The notes under the pieces are model-generated. The model was not told where the DNA came from. It saw only the letters and a list, made by a program, of their open reading frames with translations, and did not search any database. Source: Paramacrobiotus metropolitanus (taxonomy: Eukaryota; Tardigrada; Eutardigrada; Parachela; Macrobiotidae). Taken from it: a stretch of DNA of 64,000 nt. Both the position numbers and the translations under genes were made by a program. Shown here piece by piece: positions 39,984 through 53,619 of this stretch. Every line of letters starts with the position of its first letter. The first letter of the stretch is position 1. The DNA is taken from positions 306,731 to 370,730 of the forward strand of contig NW_026570347.1 of the NCBI RefSeq assembly GCF_019649055.1, in the 5' to 3' direction.

Positions 39984-41069
39984 GTACTACTTGTATACTT
40001 CTATGGATGAGCGTTACAATTTCATATCAATTACAGACTGTACGTAACATGAGTAATGCAAACGCTCAGTTTTACCAGAGATTCTTAAGCATTTAAACAA
40101 AGCGCAACATCATTCTGATGCGGAATTAATTTTTCGGAATAAAAAGCAACTGGCTATGAGATAAAGCAACTGCAAGAAAAATAAGATTACTTACTTTACA
40201 AAAAGGGCACTGTCACGCTTGTTACCTGTACATGTTCATGACCATTCCCGGTGTGCAAAATCCACACTGGGTGCCATAGTGCTCGGTTAATCGGCCCTGG
40301 ATTAGGTGGGGCTTGCTTTAATTGCCAATACCTTCCACTGTAGTGATTTCCCAGCCATCGCATGACAAGATGGGACACAAACACTGCAAAGGGCATTCGA
40401 TGCATATCGATGCAGGGCATACCATGCATATCAGTTCTACGCATAAAAAACCCTCTCTTCAAAACCAAATAGCAGTCCGGACATCAGATAGTGCATTATG
40501 GTTTATTATGCAATACAAAAAACAAAAAAGCTGTTTCCATAACTGACAGGATAAAGGAAGGTGAGATGTACGTAAAGGTCACCCAGCGCAATGGAATCAC
40601 ATGAGTGTACTCGACTACTCGGCATCAGTAGCCATTTTTGTTAGGTTGTAAGTGGTTAAAGCGAACTTACTGAGTTCACAGAGCGTTCAACAAACTGACT
40701 CCCTCCAACTGGATCTTTATGTGCCACATTTACAATGCAAACGCCTAAAGAGGGGTTTTTTTAATTTTAACTATACTTCCCCATCCGAACGAGCAATATG
40801 CAGCTATAAAACATTTCGAAAGTAATTTACCGCATCCTCCTTCTCGACACATAACCTTAGTTCCCGTCAGTAAAAGATGTGAGCGAAGGAAATCATTTAA
40901 CGAGACTTCCGAAAAGGTGGTCGGAACTATAAAATTACATATATTACTGTATAATGTCAAATTTGCATAAAGTCATTTATAAGTAACACCTACCAATATA
41001 GTACTGTGTTCCGTTGATGGCCACCACAATCTGCTTATCGTTCAACTCCTTAACAGTTGGCGGTGTCAT

Positions 41070-42439
41070 TTCTGCGGTTAATCACATGCAATCGAATGCA
41101 AGTTTTTGCTGCTCGCAATGTTACGAAAAAAGACTTCTGAATGTAAAGCCACTTGACCTTTGAATGTCAAAATGTTGCTTTTACTTAGAAACTGACAAGA
41201 TATGCAGGACCGTAAAAATACGGAACGACAATAAGCTCTTTCGAAATATGTCGTTGACGGTATACTGTAGCCGCCAGATGAAGTGCCTCCACTTTTAGAT
41301 CCGGCCGCTGCCTGCACCTGGCCGGGCATTGAGCACGAGCCTTCCTCCCACTGGGTGGCGAGCACTTTGCTCTTCGATATTAGTGCTAACTATTACCTGC
41401 CCCTGCCCCTGCCAGGGGCACCACAACAAACCAGATTTATAAACTGAAAACTATCAGACCTCTAACATTATGCTCTTACAATAATTATCGTGCGTTGCTA
41501 AGAATAAGAAAACTCAGTAAAACGTACCGAGCGTCAGAATCAGAGTGGAAATTGTTTGAAATCGAAAACAATCTGCACGGAGCAATGTGTGTATATTGGG
41601 CCTGCATTTTCCCGTATACCAGACTCTGTGGAGCCACTTCATCTAGCAGCTACAGTACATCTATTGAAAACGAAGTAGCGTAATGAAAACAAGGTGTTAA
41701 TCGATTGCTTTTGAGAGAATCGCTGAGTGGTGATTGGAAACATGTACTAAAGAAGCAACATCTAGTCATGCGTGACGATTTTATAAAAGGTTTCTTATTG
41801 ATTAAAATGGCAAGAAATTATGTCACTTATTTAAATAACACAAAGGGCAATTTTGATCAATGTGTTATATTATACAAGCTGAGCACTGATGAATATTGGC
41901 TTACGACTAGGTACTGTAAATAAGTGAGTTAGGATTTGTTGTTACTAGTAGTCGCAGAATTACGTCATAGTATTACTGTTTAGTGAACTGGGCTGCGAGA
42001 TTGACCGAACTGTTGATACAGCTCAGTGCATTGGGCCGCAAGGTGCGACAGTGTCACAGTGATCAAGTAAAATACTGCAAGAAACGCAGAGGCGAAGCCA
42101 AAGCTGTTTAATGTTTGAGCTAATTGAGTAGTACATACAGTGTACTGTGACCGTGGTAACAGACTAGCCCATGTTAGCCCTATGGCATCCATGGTAACAA
42201 GCTTTCAAGTGGCCACTGGGCTTGAGGTTCTGCATATAGCAAACAACGATTAGTCTTAGATCACCCGCCAGGCCGAGCGGTTCCCAGAACATTTTAAAGC
42301 GAGAAAATTGGATGAGTGGGAGCTGAGATCATAGCGAACAAAGAGGGAAGCAGAAAACCTAGCGAACAAAGAGGAGAAGCAGAAAACCTGCAAGAGATGT
42401 ATAGTATTCATATAACATGATCAAATTTGTTTTCCTTGG
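41070..42439. other. Gene-poor stretch upstream of the xanthine dehydrogenase-like gene
   Basis: No gene supported. 42334-42393 holds a direct repeat of TAGCGAACAAAGAGG-(G/A)GAAGCAGAAAACCT, two copies about 32 bases apart. Confidence 0.4.
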
Positions 42440-43870
42440 AAGGTGTTGAGAATTCCTACACGAAGCGGTGAATCTGGTGGCCATCCGAAAAGATTGGGAA
42501 AAATATTACGTAAACGCTAACAAAATCATCACTCCGCTGACATTAATGAGATGTACCGTGACATCCTTGAAAAATACGAGCGCCGCATTGATATTCCTTT
42601 CACACATGGGCCGTATGAAAGCGTACCTATCGACGATTAATCTGCTTCTGGCCAACCTCAACACGTCGCGCGCACGTCGACACCGGCACCGTATGGTCGG
42701 TATTCTTATGTTTATGCCCTTTGTGATTCTTATCCCAGCATGTTGTTATTTCGGTGTAACATTTCTGAACAATATTGCAAAATATCATCCGGATAAATCG
42801 AAAGTTCCGTTCGGTATATTTCGCTTAGACATTGAGACGGCGTTTGTCATTACATTATGCGGTGATCACATTTTCCAGCCGAAGGTTTGGGTGAATTCAA
42901 TAGGCTGGATTTGGAAGAGTTTCTGGAACCGCTTAACGCGGTCCTCTTCCCAAATTGGGATTACTATGTAAAACTTCCGTTGCCATTATGGAAGACAGTA
43001 AAGTGATGGTGGAATCCCGAACGGATCCAAACAGCATACAAATCGGTAAGATTTGTCGTTATGTTGCTTTTGTCATGGTACAAATGTCCGTCATGGAAGC
43101 TCAGTATGAAATGCTGCAAGACGAATATCCCAGCTAACACCTGGTGTCGAGCGCCGGGCAGCACTGAAGCCATTTATACCATCGAACATATTATGGAACA
43201 CGTTGCTCACTATCTGCAGAAACCTCCGATTGAAGTCAAACAACTGAATTATTACAACGATGGTGATAAAGTTCTGGATGGTTCAAAACTGCATACGCCT
43301 ACGCTGAAGGAAATTACCAAACAGCTGTTGGATAGTTCTGAATACGACAGACGCGTTCAGGCCGTTAGGGAATTCAACAGTGCTAACCGATGGAAGAAGA
43401 GGGGATTGACAATCGTGCCAATGCGCTATGGTGTCGCATGGAACGGTTTTAATTACTCGTGTTTGATTGCCATCTTCCGCAACGGAGGCTATGTTGCCGT
43501 TGTTCATGGTGGAATAGAAATTGGCCAGGGCGTAAATACAAAGGTATGTGATACCACTTTCTTATGCGCATTACGCAGCCTGCATTTTGATTTTTCCGAA
43601 CTGTCATTACCAAAATCCGGATACCGGATGTCAGTTTTGATTTTACACTATATTTTATTTGTGCCGGCATTGTCACAGTTCATAAACTTATGTCTAAGTA
43701 CTCGCTTCCCGTTAACGGACACGGTGAACGACACTACTGTACACTACAGACCCGTACATAATGTCGAATAATAATGACTGACCAACGCGAAAGATGACCT
43801 CCTGTTCACAGCAGAAGGGGCGATATTAATTCGCTCTGAGCTGGCTGATTTGCCGAATCGTCCTATTATC
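42440..43870 (+). pseudogene. Xanthine dehydrogenase/aldehyde oxidase-like fragment on the opposite strand
   Basis: Bases 43135-43560 encode the molybdopterin-binding part of the family: WCRAPGSTEAIYTIEHIMEH, EVKQLNYYNDGD, WKKRGLTIVPMRYG, VAVVHGGIEIGQGVNTK, ending at a GTATGT donor. No acceptor exon beyond it was recognised, although ADLPNRPIIGFKA before a stop at 43881 might be a decayed end. The part 42440-43100 has open frames but no clear match. This is the region of the protein missing from the minus-strand gene (23405-41069), so it is either an inverted piece of that gene or a second copy. Confidence 0.6.
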
Positions 43871-44657
43871 GGCTTTAAAGCCTGATGTACTGAACTCGAC
43901 GCTAGAGAAAAATTATTGTAAAAACTTATTGAAAATTCGAATTAAATTATTGTCTGAATAAGGCTGCATTATTACCTAAGAGCACTGAATCTACCATATA
44001 TCATATTAAACCTTAAAGGGTGCCTATAATAAACGGGGTGCGAAAAGTGGTGCCTGTAATAAACGGGGGTTTTATGGGGTGCCTATAAGGGTACCCAAAG
44101 TTTAAACTGCAAAAATTCTTATTCCAAAATTTCTCATTTCTCGCGAAAAAATGAAAATAAAGTCGGCACTGGTCGTAAAAGTGAGAGTGAGGCGCCATAT
44201 CAATATGGGATATATGAGACACGGGTGACCGCTGTTCCAGGCGGTCGTCGCTTCTACTCAAACATAAAAAAGTTTTCTGGGGTACAAAAGATTTGTTAGT
44301 AAGCACCAAGCAGATAAAATCACGAACAGAGACAAAAACTGAAAAACACTCAAAATGGGAAAGTACCGAAAATTATAAGTACTGCTTTGCATCGTTTCTG
44401 GATTTATAACCGTGTTTTTTTCTTCGTTCATAATTTTTTTAATTTTTTACACATCTGTGCCGATTTATTCGACCGAACGAATCATGAGCAACATTCATGC
44501 GGACTTCGCTTCGTTATCGTCCGTAAGGAGTCCGTAATACGAACGGCGAACGATCATATACTAGTGGATAAGATCATAAGCTGGCTAAAACTTATGGCTC
44601 GTTGTGCCTGGTTGTGCTTGTGCACGGAGATCGGAGTAGTGACATATTGTAACTGCG
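43871..44657. other. Intergenic, with short GGTGCCTATAATAAACGGG repeat
   Basis: At 44019-44095 the words GGTGCCTATAATAAACGGGG, GTGCCTGTAATAAACGGGGG and GGGGTGCCTATA recur; probably a small decayed mobile element. No gene seen. Confidence 0.4.
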
Positions 44658-47600
44658 TTGAGTCGTATCCACAACTTCGCATCGCTGACCAACCAATCTT
44701 CACCGGAATCGAACACGGCTGCTTTGGAATCTGACTGGGAGATTATTACAAAATGGCTTAATAATCCTGTATTGTGTTCGGCCATCGAGAACGCATTGCC
44801 TTTATACGTAGCGTTATATCTGCAGCTGGATAAAGAGCGGAGCGCTTCAGGCACCAGAATTCCGCGCCTGCGCAACGTTGAAAGCTTTTGACAGTTTTTA
44901 AGATATTTTGCATTGGAGAAACTAGCTGCGGCCGCTTTTCTTTTGTCAAAACTATCCGCTGGTGTGCAGGAGAGTGCGGAATCGGGGAAAGTTACTGCGA
45001 AGGGAAATTTTCCGTGGTTTTATCCGAAGTGATCACACGAATTCTTGGAGAAACGGACGGCGTTCAAGCTGTGCTCAATGCGGTGCATTCCGGTAAGCAA
45101 TAACATGCAACGGTGTATAGCACTAAAAAGCATATTTTTGCTTTGACAGAGTAATGCGCCTGTTTTGCTTTTTTTTGAAAGTTTTCCGGAAATTTTTGCA
45201 CATAATATTGTTTTCTTTTTGTTTTCCGTCTTCTTCTCTCGCTGTTTGTATCGCTGTTTTCAATCGAGTGTTTGCGAGCATTCACAATCACATAATAAGG
45301 CGAAACATGTGTCTGTATTACCATGATAAATAATTATCTTTGCATTGCAGTAGTTGAATCAACTTTAATGTAATTTTTACCAACTTTTGTTAATTTGTTG
45401 CTGTTACAGTGTTGCGGACCTTGCGGTTATTGAAATTTCCGCATGTTGTAGTTGAAAATAAGTAAATACGAATAGGTTCTATATGCGTACGAATACGTTC
45501 TATATATAAGAAGTTGGAAGACTTTTAATATCAATGATTTTTTGATTTAGGAATTAGCCGGATGGAGTTGGAGCTGCTCAACACGTCTGGGCGATTGAGC
45601 CGCTTATTAACTGCTGTGCCTCCTGAATTCCGCGCCAATTCATCCAACTGGCACCGTTTAATAATCCCATAACTAATACATCTTTCCAGGACCATATCGG
45701 CAAATTACCCCAGTTTATCCATTTGTCGTACGACGCTGGAAGCGTTCGCCTTTATGATGCACGATAATCCATGGCCAATGGAATCTCGAAAATTATTTGA
45801 TGAGCACGTTTTTCTGTCCTTGGCTTCGATTTCAGAGAATCTTGGTCATGAATCGGCAGATTTTTCGGTTTTTGCTGTCAGAGATGCCTTGTTATTGATG
45901 GATAAAGATATCTTCAGCGATGAGCTGCTGTTTCTGCGTCGATTACTCGCCGATGGTGCATCACCGCTGACGGAGAATGTAATTGAAATGTACACCTGTA
46001 TTCTTGACGGTTTGTCCTTCTTGGCATTCCAGAGTGGATTGTCGACGAAACTCAGTGTTAAGGATGCCATAGTTGAGCTCATCTCTTTCATATTGCGCCA
46101 TGTAAAACCTGAACTGCGGGAAAAGAAGCTGGTGGAAAGTTATAAAAATGGAGCAGCAGTATTATTCAGGAGTTTGTCGATTCAATCGGGCGAGAAATAT
46201 TTATCTGAAACTGGTATGTCACCAAAAATTCTGAAAATAAGTAACAAATAAGCAATTTTTGTGATCTGTTTGAATTTCGAGTAATTTTAGCTTATTTTAT
46301 TCTATGCGCGCAGACAAACTGTCTGTTGCCGAATGAAACGTGTAATGTAGAGTGTGAAAAACTATACGCAATTGAGTGGATTATTCTTTTGCGGTTTTTC
46401 TCGCTTCTCAATTACTCTTCGAATGCGCTTCGCTGTGATGTTTCGGCATGGTAGACACTGGCTGCTAAAGGATTATTAAAAGTTTGTTTTTAAAATTGAT
46501 AATGTTTCGTTTGCAGAAATTACCACCGCGATGTGCGATCTGAGTGAGAAGTCTTCTGACGCATGGATGACAATTTCAGGTACAGCGGACAGTAAATTAC
46601 TGACATCGGCAAAATCCGCGATTTCACTTCCTGCCTTATTCAGCACAGTAGCCCAAAGTCTGAATGATACTTGTCGGGATTTTCTCATCTTATCCAGCAT
46701 TCCACCGACCCACTATCAGCTTGTGGAGCTGCTGTCTCTGGGTGTTTGGTTTCGCAGTCTATCTGAATTCCTTCTTGATTCCGAGGATAATTGTGTAGGA
46801 AGTTTGGCGGAATGTCCATTATTTTGGGACGTCTTTCTGGTTTTTCCGGCTAGAATGCGCACTCTTATCCCTAAAATTGCCGGTGAACAATTCCGTGGAA
46901 TCCCCTTCGCCATGTACATTCTCATGCCTCAACTGGTGGGAAAGATCGTCTGTCTGAACGGTTCACAGTGCAAAGGTGTTTATCAGTATGCAGTGGGGAT
47001 GATATTTGATTTACGCTTAAACATTGAGGATTTGAAAACGGAACTGGGTGAGTTGAGTGAATCCATCTCCTGGAAGGAACTGAATGATGGGATGCAGCTT
47101 TTGGTTGCGGCGTGAAAGTTATCCATGGGAGTGCCAACATGGTCGGAGTGGACAGATCTGACACCGTTTCAACAGGCTATAAAGGTACTCGTATGTTGGC
47201 GAGATAAAGCCAAAAAGCAGCGGTTTATCATTGGTCACATGACGATATATTTAATCAGCGCGGTCTAAACCGTAAAATTCGCGATGTGTACAATCACCGC
47301 AATTTGTGAACGTGTTGTACTTCGTGTGATCGTAAATGTCACTTTTTAACAGGAGCTGCTTTTCGTTCAAACACCAAGTACAGTAGTGAGTAGAATACCG
47401 GTATCTGTGACAGTACTTCCTTACGAAGGTTTTTGTTGTTTTTGTTACTTGCTGTACATGCTTGTTAAACCTGATCTTTGTTGCAGTACACGAAGGATCC
47501 ACTTCTTCCGCTCCGCGCTGGTGCATACCACCAATTTCGCCGATTAATAATCTCCGGTGACGATGAAGCCTTGTCCCATTCCACAACTTTTTTTCAAGAC

Positions 47601-48232
47601 TGCTGTCGAGTCTTCCAAGAAGAATCCGAATCTTACGTGTACTTGGCCGTTATTCAGTGCGTGGAGGCCATTGCGCTGTCTAACCCATCCGAATTCATTC
47701 CTCTTCTTTTATCCGAACTCGCTTCTTTTGCGGCCAGTAAGCGCAATCCCGGAAGCACCGCTCCTGACTCCACGGTCTGCGGTTTCCTGGCGGAAAGCCT
47801 CGTACGCATCGTTAAACAACTGGGCCCGGCATCCGGCCGGTACGCTGACAACCTCCTGAATACACTCTTATTTTTGGCACGCGATGCCGATCCGGATGTA
47901 CGGGCAAGTGCCATGCCAGATGTGTGCCAAACACTTCGCTTTGGGATAAGTGCAGCGAGGATGGAATGTTGAACTGCTTGATCCATACCGTGGAGACCGA
48001 CCCGGAAGTGTTGAACCGGCGAGCTGCGGTCTATTGTTTGTGCGAAATTGTCGATGGGATGGGAAAGGATTTCCTGGATGTATTTGGTGACTGTGTTAAG
48101 TTGGTTTGGAGTGCCTTTAAGAAGGAGAGGCTGGCAGAAGATTACACTGTGAGGATGCATGCAGAAAGAGGAATTGAAATTGATTTCTTGAATGAGCTGC
48201 CACGTAGGATGATGAATGATTCCGGACAGTAA
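44658..48232 (+). CDS. TANGO6/RTP1-like HEAT-repeat protein, spliced
   Basis: The carboxy-terminal part (47490-48232) matches the RTP1/TANGO6 family. It has KDPLLPLRAGAYHQFRRL, EESESYVYLAVIQCVEAIA, ESLVRIVKQLGP, RDADPDVRASAMPDVCQTLR and then NRRAAVYCLCEIVDGMGKDF. In yeast RTP1 aids import of RNA polymerase II; animal TANGO6 was linked to secretory trafficking. Upstream exons of helical repeats lie at about 45700-46215 (ends GTATGT) and 46518-47115. A weakly supported start lies near 44658-45100. A one-base frame change near 47955 separates two carboxy-terminal frames, either an indel or a missed tiny intron. Introns are short and AT-rich. This is a host gene. Confidence 0.6.
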
Positions 48233-48867
48233 TGCGGGTGATCTCCGAAAAACGGCTTAAAGAGATGTAACCGTCAAGTGCTAAATTTTTTTTGTAATGT
48301 TTTAAGTGCCATTAAGAATAATGTTTTTGAACGTTTTGTAGTTTAAGAAAAACATTTGTAAGTTTTAGAAGTTTTTGCTAATTTTTGTTGTCGAACGTTT
48401 TATGGATTTCGCGCATTCTTGGTGATATTTGCAAAAAGGTTGGCTGTCTGTTAAACATTTCTTTAGCGTTTTCACTTTTCAGTAATCGTGTCAGCGATGA
48501 GTTGGAGGATGGTGCTAATAAACTAGGGAAGTGCACCGCTTTTGGCTAGCACTATTAGACCGAAGCGAAGCCGGAAACAGAGTTTTGCACAAAAATGCTT
48601 AGGTTATTTGTTATGTGGTTTTATATGCAAAAATAAAATAACAAAAAATTGCAAGCGCAGGCACACTACATCACAGTTCAAATTTAAACATTAAAAAATT
48701 GATGTTATTTTATGTTGGTTAATGTTGATAAATACATAATGTTATGTTGATTAGGTATATATTGTATTAAATATTAGCAAATAGCTATTTTCACCACCCT
48801 GACACCACCTTTGTAATGTCACCACCTTTCACCGCGTTTTGGCTATTCTCACCACCTTACGGCTTTA
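48233..48867. other. Intergenic after TANGO6-like gene
   Basis: Contains the first copy of the 146-base repeat (48523-48668) and a small repeated TCACCACC(TT) run at 48790-48860. No gene. Confidence 0.4.
48523..48668 (+). repeat. Dispersed repeat copy 1
   Basis: From CTAGGGAAGTGCACCGCTTT to GCAAGCGC, nearly identical to 58218-58375; that copy has an extra TAGCCATC. Contains GACCGAAGCGAAGCCGG. Same orientation, 9.7 kb apart. Confidence 0.9.
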
Positions 48868-49227
48868 CTATTGCCGTCTGTTTTCGCTCCATGTTTTCAC
48901 GCGTGAAAAGCCAACATTATTAAAACCGGTTGGATTTCCCGCTTGCCAGTGTGGGATTACCGCCTTGACCTCATTACCTTGACCTTTGTGTATGGTTATT
49001 GCCCAGGCTAATGTGAGCGGGAAATGTGTTCTTGTGCAGTTTTCGAACTTGTCCAACCATTTTGTTGTGACTGGAGATATCGGAACAGAGTTATTTGGGA
49101 AAGTAGGATCTGACCATGAGTACTTATCGAATTCCGCCATTAGCACTTCGGGCATCGAGCCTGACGGAGACGTTCCGTGTTCGGGGTTCCTAACTACATA
49201 TATCTCGCACATATCCCAACGCCACAA
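48868..49227 (-). pseudogene. Pif1-like helicase remnant (Helitron-type or host)
   Basis: The carboxy-terminal end of a Pif1/RecD-like helicase: IYVVRNPEHGTSPSGSMPEV, AEFDKYSW, VPISPVTTKW and THFPLTLAWAITIHKGQG, the last being the motif V-VI region. The Walker A and B motifs are absent on either side, so this is a fragment. Such isolated fragments commonly come from Helitron transposons. Confidence 0.7.
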
Positions 49228-52200
49228 AACTTTATCGGTCCAGATGTTTCTTTAAGCGTTGCCCTGCTTTTCCTATACAAACACAGCTGCTTTCCATGCT
49301 TTCCCATCCCTATACAATCCCTATATTTAATTACCAACATACGGGTATCGCAGTACAAGCACGAACTAAGACGAACTAAGTACCAAAACGGATGAAGGAT
49401 GACAGGACAGCAGGGGGGGGGGGATAATTCACGATTTTACGGGGATAATTCTTGATATAAGGACTGAATTGCCTTTTGCCGAACTGCCAGCTGCAACCAC
49501 TGTACTGCGCCCGTATTTTTGCTACTGGCATTTTCAATGTCATAAAACAAAGCAAAGATGAAGGAAGTGTTTGGGAGTGCTCGAAAGTGAAAGTGCATGC
49601 ACACGAATCTGGTACCATGTACCGGGCCACTTCCCTTAAAGCATTTTCGTTGTGACTTCGAGAATTTTTGTACTTCGTCGTTAGTTTGGACTGGCCCCTG
49701 TTAACAACATTTATATGGAAAGACAGTTTCATATGTTTCGGATGAGTGGCTCACAGATAACCGCATATGATTCACAGGAGTGCATGTCGGTTCATGCAAA
49801 CCGCTTACAGCGCTGACTGATAACGCCTAGGCAGTCATAACTTTATCTCGTTCGTAACGAGTAGCGTCGTGGTTCGGCAAATTTTGTTCGAAAATACTAA
49901 ACCTAACTTCAGCTGCCAACTGCCAAGCACCTGTCGGCATCTGGTTAAAACACATAAATCAGCATTTTTACTGGCCAAAGCTTTTACTGGTCTAAGGTTT
50001 TGAAAACACTTTATATAATATTGTTATGTTCTACACTAAATATTTTTTTCTTCATTCTAATCAGTGAAAAACGAAAATGCTGAAGTTGATACGCGCTCAT
50101 GCATCGTCATCATGAAAAACTGTGAAAATAAGGTGATCAGCCGGTGCACTTTCCGGTCTCCCCATTGTGCGCGTTCGATTGCGCAAGTACGTACGGTAAT
50201 TACAATGCGTTGCGGGGCTTCCGAGTTCCGACCGCATTACGAGAACGCTACTCTATTAAATAGTATATGGATAAGCCAATGTAAAACACTATACGCAGAA
50301 AACCTCTATAAATCTTGATGTACCTTAAAAGTTAAAAGATAGATTTTTCTTCGTTTTTTTGGTTATTAATAATTAGTCATGAAGCCTGCCTCTAACCAGT
50401 AATTATGCATAAGGCGCAGTATGCACCATTATGCATCTGCATATACGTATACTACATAATTTTATGTATATAGATATATGTTGGTAGCACTTCATAAATA
50501 TTACATTAATCACCTTCACGGATCTAGAGAGCGATCTGTGTAGACTACGTACAGAGAATACGCACAATAACCGAGGTATGGCTTTCGAACTTCTGTATTT
50601 TGGAAGCAGCTAAAAAATGAGTAGATACCGTAAATGAAAGTCGGCATGTGTAATTTTTCACACGCGCTATGAAATACTAACCGATTACGTTAATTACTTG
50701 AAAAACTTAATGGCCTGTATCTGTAAATTAAACCGATTTCTAATCATGGTAAGTACAAAACCGAAACGGTCCGCTTTTATCTACAGTAAATACTGCTAAA
50801 TTCTAAAACAACTGCATGTTTATAATTTGTGATAAGTACAAAACTGAATTATTTCAAAAGCCTAAATACCTGGTATACCGGCGGCAAAGTCAAACTCGTT
50901 TAACTAAATACAGCTCGATATATTGATACTTAACATATGTACCTATATTAGTATTAATAGTATATGGCTATATGTGTACTATATATAGTATGTATGTACA
51001 CACTAACAGTGCACTTGCAGCATATAAAGAAAACCGCCGAAGTACTGTAATACTTTGTTTATTTTCATTTTTCCTATTTTTATTCATTAATTATATGATT
51101 AATTCACAGAAGACATTAAACAGTTAATGGCTGACCTCCCACAGCAGACGCGCACGGTCGCGTACATGATAATATTACTGTTATCAAAAAAGTCTCTTAT
51201 CAGGATTTCACACGGAGTCGCGTCGCAACGGCTGACTGCACCATGCAGTTCAATTGCGCGCGGCAAAAATTGTCAGTGTGATGAAAACTCAAAACTTGAT
51301 ATTTCACTCGATCGCAAGCTTCATACCGCACTGCACCACTAAATCTTGATTTCACTGGTTTTACGTTTCCAAATAAATAATTATCGGCGGCAGCTCACAT
51401 GGAACTATTTAATTTATTGAGATAACAACCGGGAGCATCAGGCTGTGTCATTGCGTCTTTAGGCAAAGATTTTGAAATCGTCTGAATAGTGCAGCCGCAT
51501 TTTATTACGAACTGATGCCTGCCTACGATGCTCGTATTTCTTTTCTTTGGTGAATTGTTGCACGGTTATTGTGCGTATTGCACTGTTATGAATCCCTGAT
51601 TGCTTCACAATCAAGCCGCACGTTAAAATTTTAATGCCAATCAAGCCAAATTGGAGTAGATGGTTTGTACAAACCATCCACGCAGAAACCGGCAGCTGTC
51701 TGCAGAATGCAGTGAGCAAAAAAGTTCTTTTTCCAGGAAAGGATGAATGCCATTTTGCCCAAACTGTGATTAATTAACTGTTCGATGCCAGTGTCATTTC
51801 TGTATCAGCCGAAAACTATTGCCACATTTATACATACACCACAACAACCGAATCCAGATCGCCCTGCTGAATAATTAAGAAAAGCGCCGAAACAAATGAA
51901 TCCGCACAAGCGCATTAAGATTGCTAGTATCGTACTACAGAATACATATAACGGATAACATAATATTTAGAATACAACCGCAATTAATTTCATAAACGAT
52001 TGGGGGCAGGGAGGGCACAATTTGTACCGACAAAATTATTACGTTATGTCGGATTACGACAAAAACTTCCAGGACAAATTTTGTCTTTTTCTAGACAAAA
52101 AAAACACTGATTTAAGGGTGATTGTGATTCATACGTTTCCCGTCTGAGTTAACGTCTAAATACATGTACCGATATTACTATGATTCATATTTTTATTATT

Positions 52201-52471
52201 GATGGGGGGCGGAAGTCACAATCACACCTGCAGAATCATTCTGTCTTCTTCTCTTTGTTCACTTCCCTGTTAACCCTACCGTTTTCGCTTGTGTACCTTT
52301 TTTCCTTTTTAAAAAAAAATTTAAGAACCGATATAGTCAGTAATGCCAGTAAGCGTGACCGTGACCTTCACGCTTCTTATTATTGATTCTTCACGTGACC
52401 TTATTATTGATTTTTACTCTATGAAGTACTGCTAATACGTATCTATAACAACAACTCATGATGATACCCAA
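49228..52471. other. Gene-poor stretch
   Basis: No gene supported over 3.2 kb; AT-rich with a G-run at 49412 and a perfect palindrome at 51659-51678 (GATGGTTTGT-ACAAACCATC). Short frames (49376-49732, 50064-50318, 51127-51342) lack recognisable content. Confidence 0.5.
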
Positions 52472-52647
52472 AATACAAGCCCGTTTTCAAACCTGTAGAC
52501 CGCTATAAGCGGGATATTTGAGGAACGTGAGCTTGAGCCAGTGCATTCAATGCATCCAGTGTAGAGTAGATAAAATCTAGCCTTACTGTGCGCTATTCAC
52601 TGCGTCGCGCTTACAGCTGTCTACAGGTTTGAAAACGGGCTTGTATT
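52472..52647. mobile_element. MITE with 29-base perfect terminal inverted repeats
   Basis: 176 bases. The left end AATACAAGCCCGTTTTCAAA-CCTGTAGAC (52472-52500) is repeated exactly inverted at 52619-52647. No coding capacity. No clear target duplication. Confidence 0.85.
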
Positions 52648-53619
52648 ACGTTCTGGATATTCAGTGGTTTAGTGCGAGACGAACGGGAATATTACTGTAT
52701 GACCGACAGACAGACAAAAGCGCCGTATTGTTGTACTTATAGGTCTTACTGAATGTTTTCTATAATACTCAAATTCGTACAATAAATATTACTAGGAAAA
52801 ATGCACTTGAGCGTGCATTGGTAGACCGGAGCGTAGCTTAGGTTAAGTATTATGGTTTTCAGTTAAGTATTATGTGTTATCTGAAATATTTGAAATTATC
52901 TACGCATTAGATTTACCCGAAGTTTGAAGTACTCAAAGTTCAAACTTGCAATTAACAGTAACATAGCAACATTTACAGTTATTAATGACGTCATCGGGAT
53001 TCTTTTGGGACAGACAGACAGCGTGACAGACAGACACTTTTTCATTTTTGCTGAATGAATTAGAGGACCTTCGCTGCGCTCCGGTCGATAATTTTTGTAA
53101 TACATTTAATTTTTATTTATTTTATTTTTAATTTTATTATTTTTATGTGACCGACGGACAAATTAGTGCGTGACCGACGGACAGACAAAATTCCAGTTTC
53201 CCTGAACATAGAGGACCTTCGCTTCGCTTCGGTCGACTAATGATTTCATTCTAACCGCCGCTGTGGTAGTAATCGTTCATGACGGGAGCATTGAGCAACA
53301 CATGGCCAATGCCGCTCCAACTGTTGGCCTACTGTTGCGCCAAGAATCTGCCGCACATGCTTTTGGAGGACGTAATTACAAGTGTGGTATTTAATGAGAA
53401 AGTTTATCCAGGAATTTATAACTTTAGATCCACTAGTTTAACCACCAGGTCTCTGTTCGAGTATTGCCATTATATTCGTTAGATTTCTTCCTCGGCACAG
53501 TGGTTGATTAAGAGTGCTCTTGGCATTCTCAGGGATCACATCTCTCAGCAGTGCCCAGTGCTATGGTCCGTCTGATGTGCTGCAGTTGGACAGTAAATAC
53601 TTGTAGTAAACAGTATACA
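52648..53619. repeat. Repeat-derived stretch with ACCTTCGCT(G/T)CGCT(C/T)CGGTCG motifs
   Basis: GAGGACCTTCGC-x-x-CGCTYCGGTCGA occurs at about 53062-53087 and 53211-53236, and inverted as GACCGGAGCGTAGCTTAGG near 52826. It is accompanied by runs of GACAGACAGACA and GTGACCGACGGACA. Probably tails of decayed transposons. No gene seen in this stretch. Confidence 0.6.

Larger units (their letters stand above)
23405..41069 (-). pseudogene. Xanthine dehydrogenase/aldehyde oxidase family gene, interrupted by element 2 and truncated
   Basis: Molybdenum-flavin hydroxylases oxidise purines or aldehydes. Exon 1 (41069-40994, starts MTPPTVKEL) and exon 2 (40926-40831, ends GGC) are followed by exon 3 (40744-40671, begins GVC, ends at CTCA|GTAAGT) and exon 4 (40383-40226). 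Together they encode both [2Fe-2S] domains, with GGCGVC and [18 protein letters not shown]. Exon 4 has an in-frame TAA after EGIGN. Intron 4 contains the whole 14.3 kb Polinton. Exon 5 (25622-25549) resumes SMLQNG and NICRCTG, exon 6 (from 25428) gives YRPILDAFKSFA. Further left are FAD-domain pieces (VRNVGSWGGNMAMKN, ISGPDNK, YKIMPRSQ) and the start of the molybdopterin part (IQCTGEAKFIADIEQEG, VVRVFTASDIPGANNIFP). The carboxy-terminal half is absent on this strand. Confidence 0.8.
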
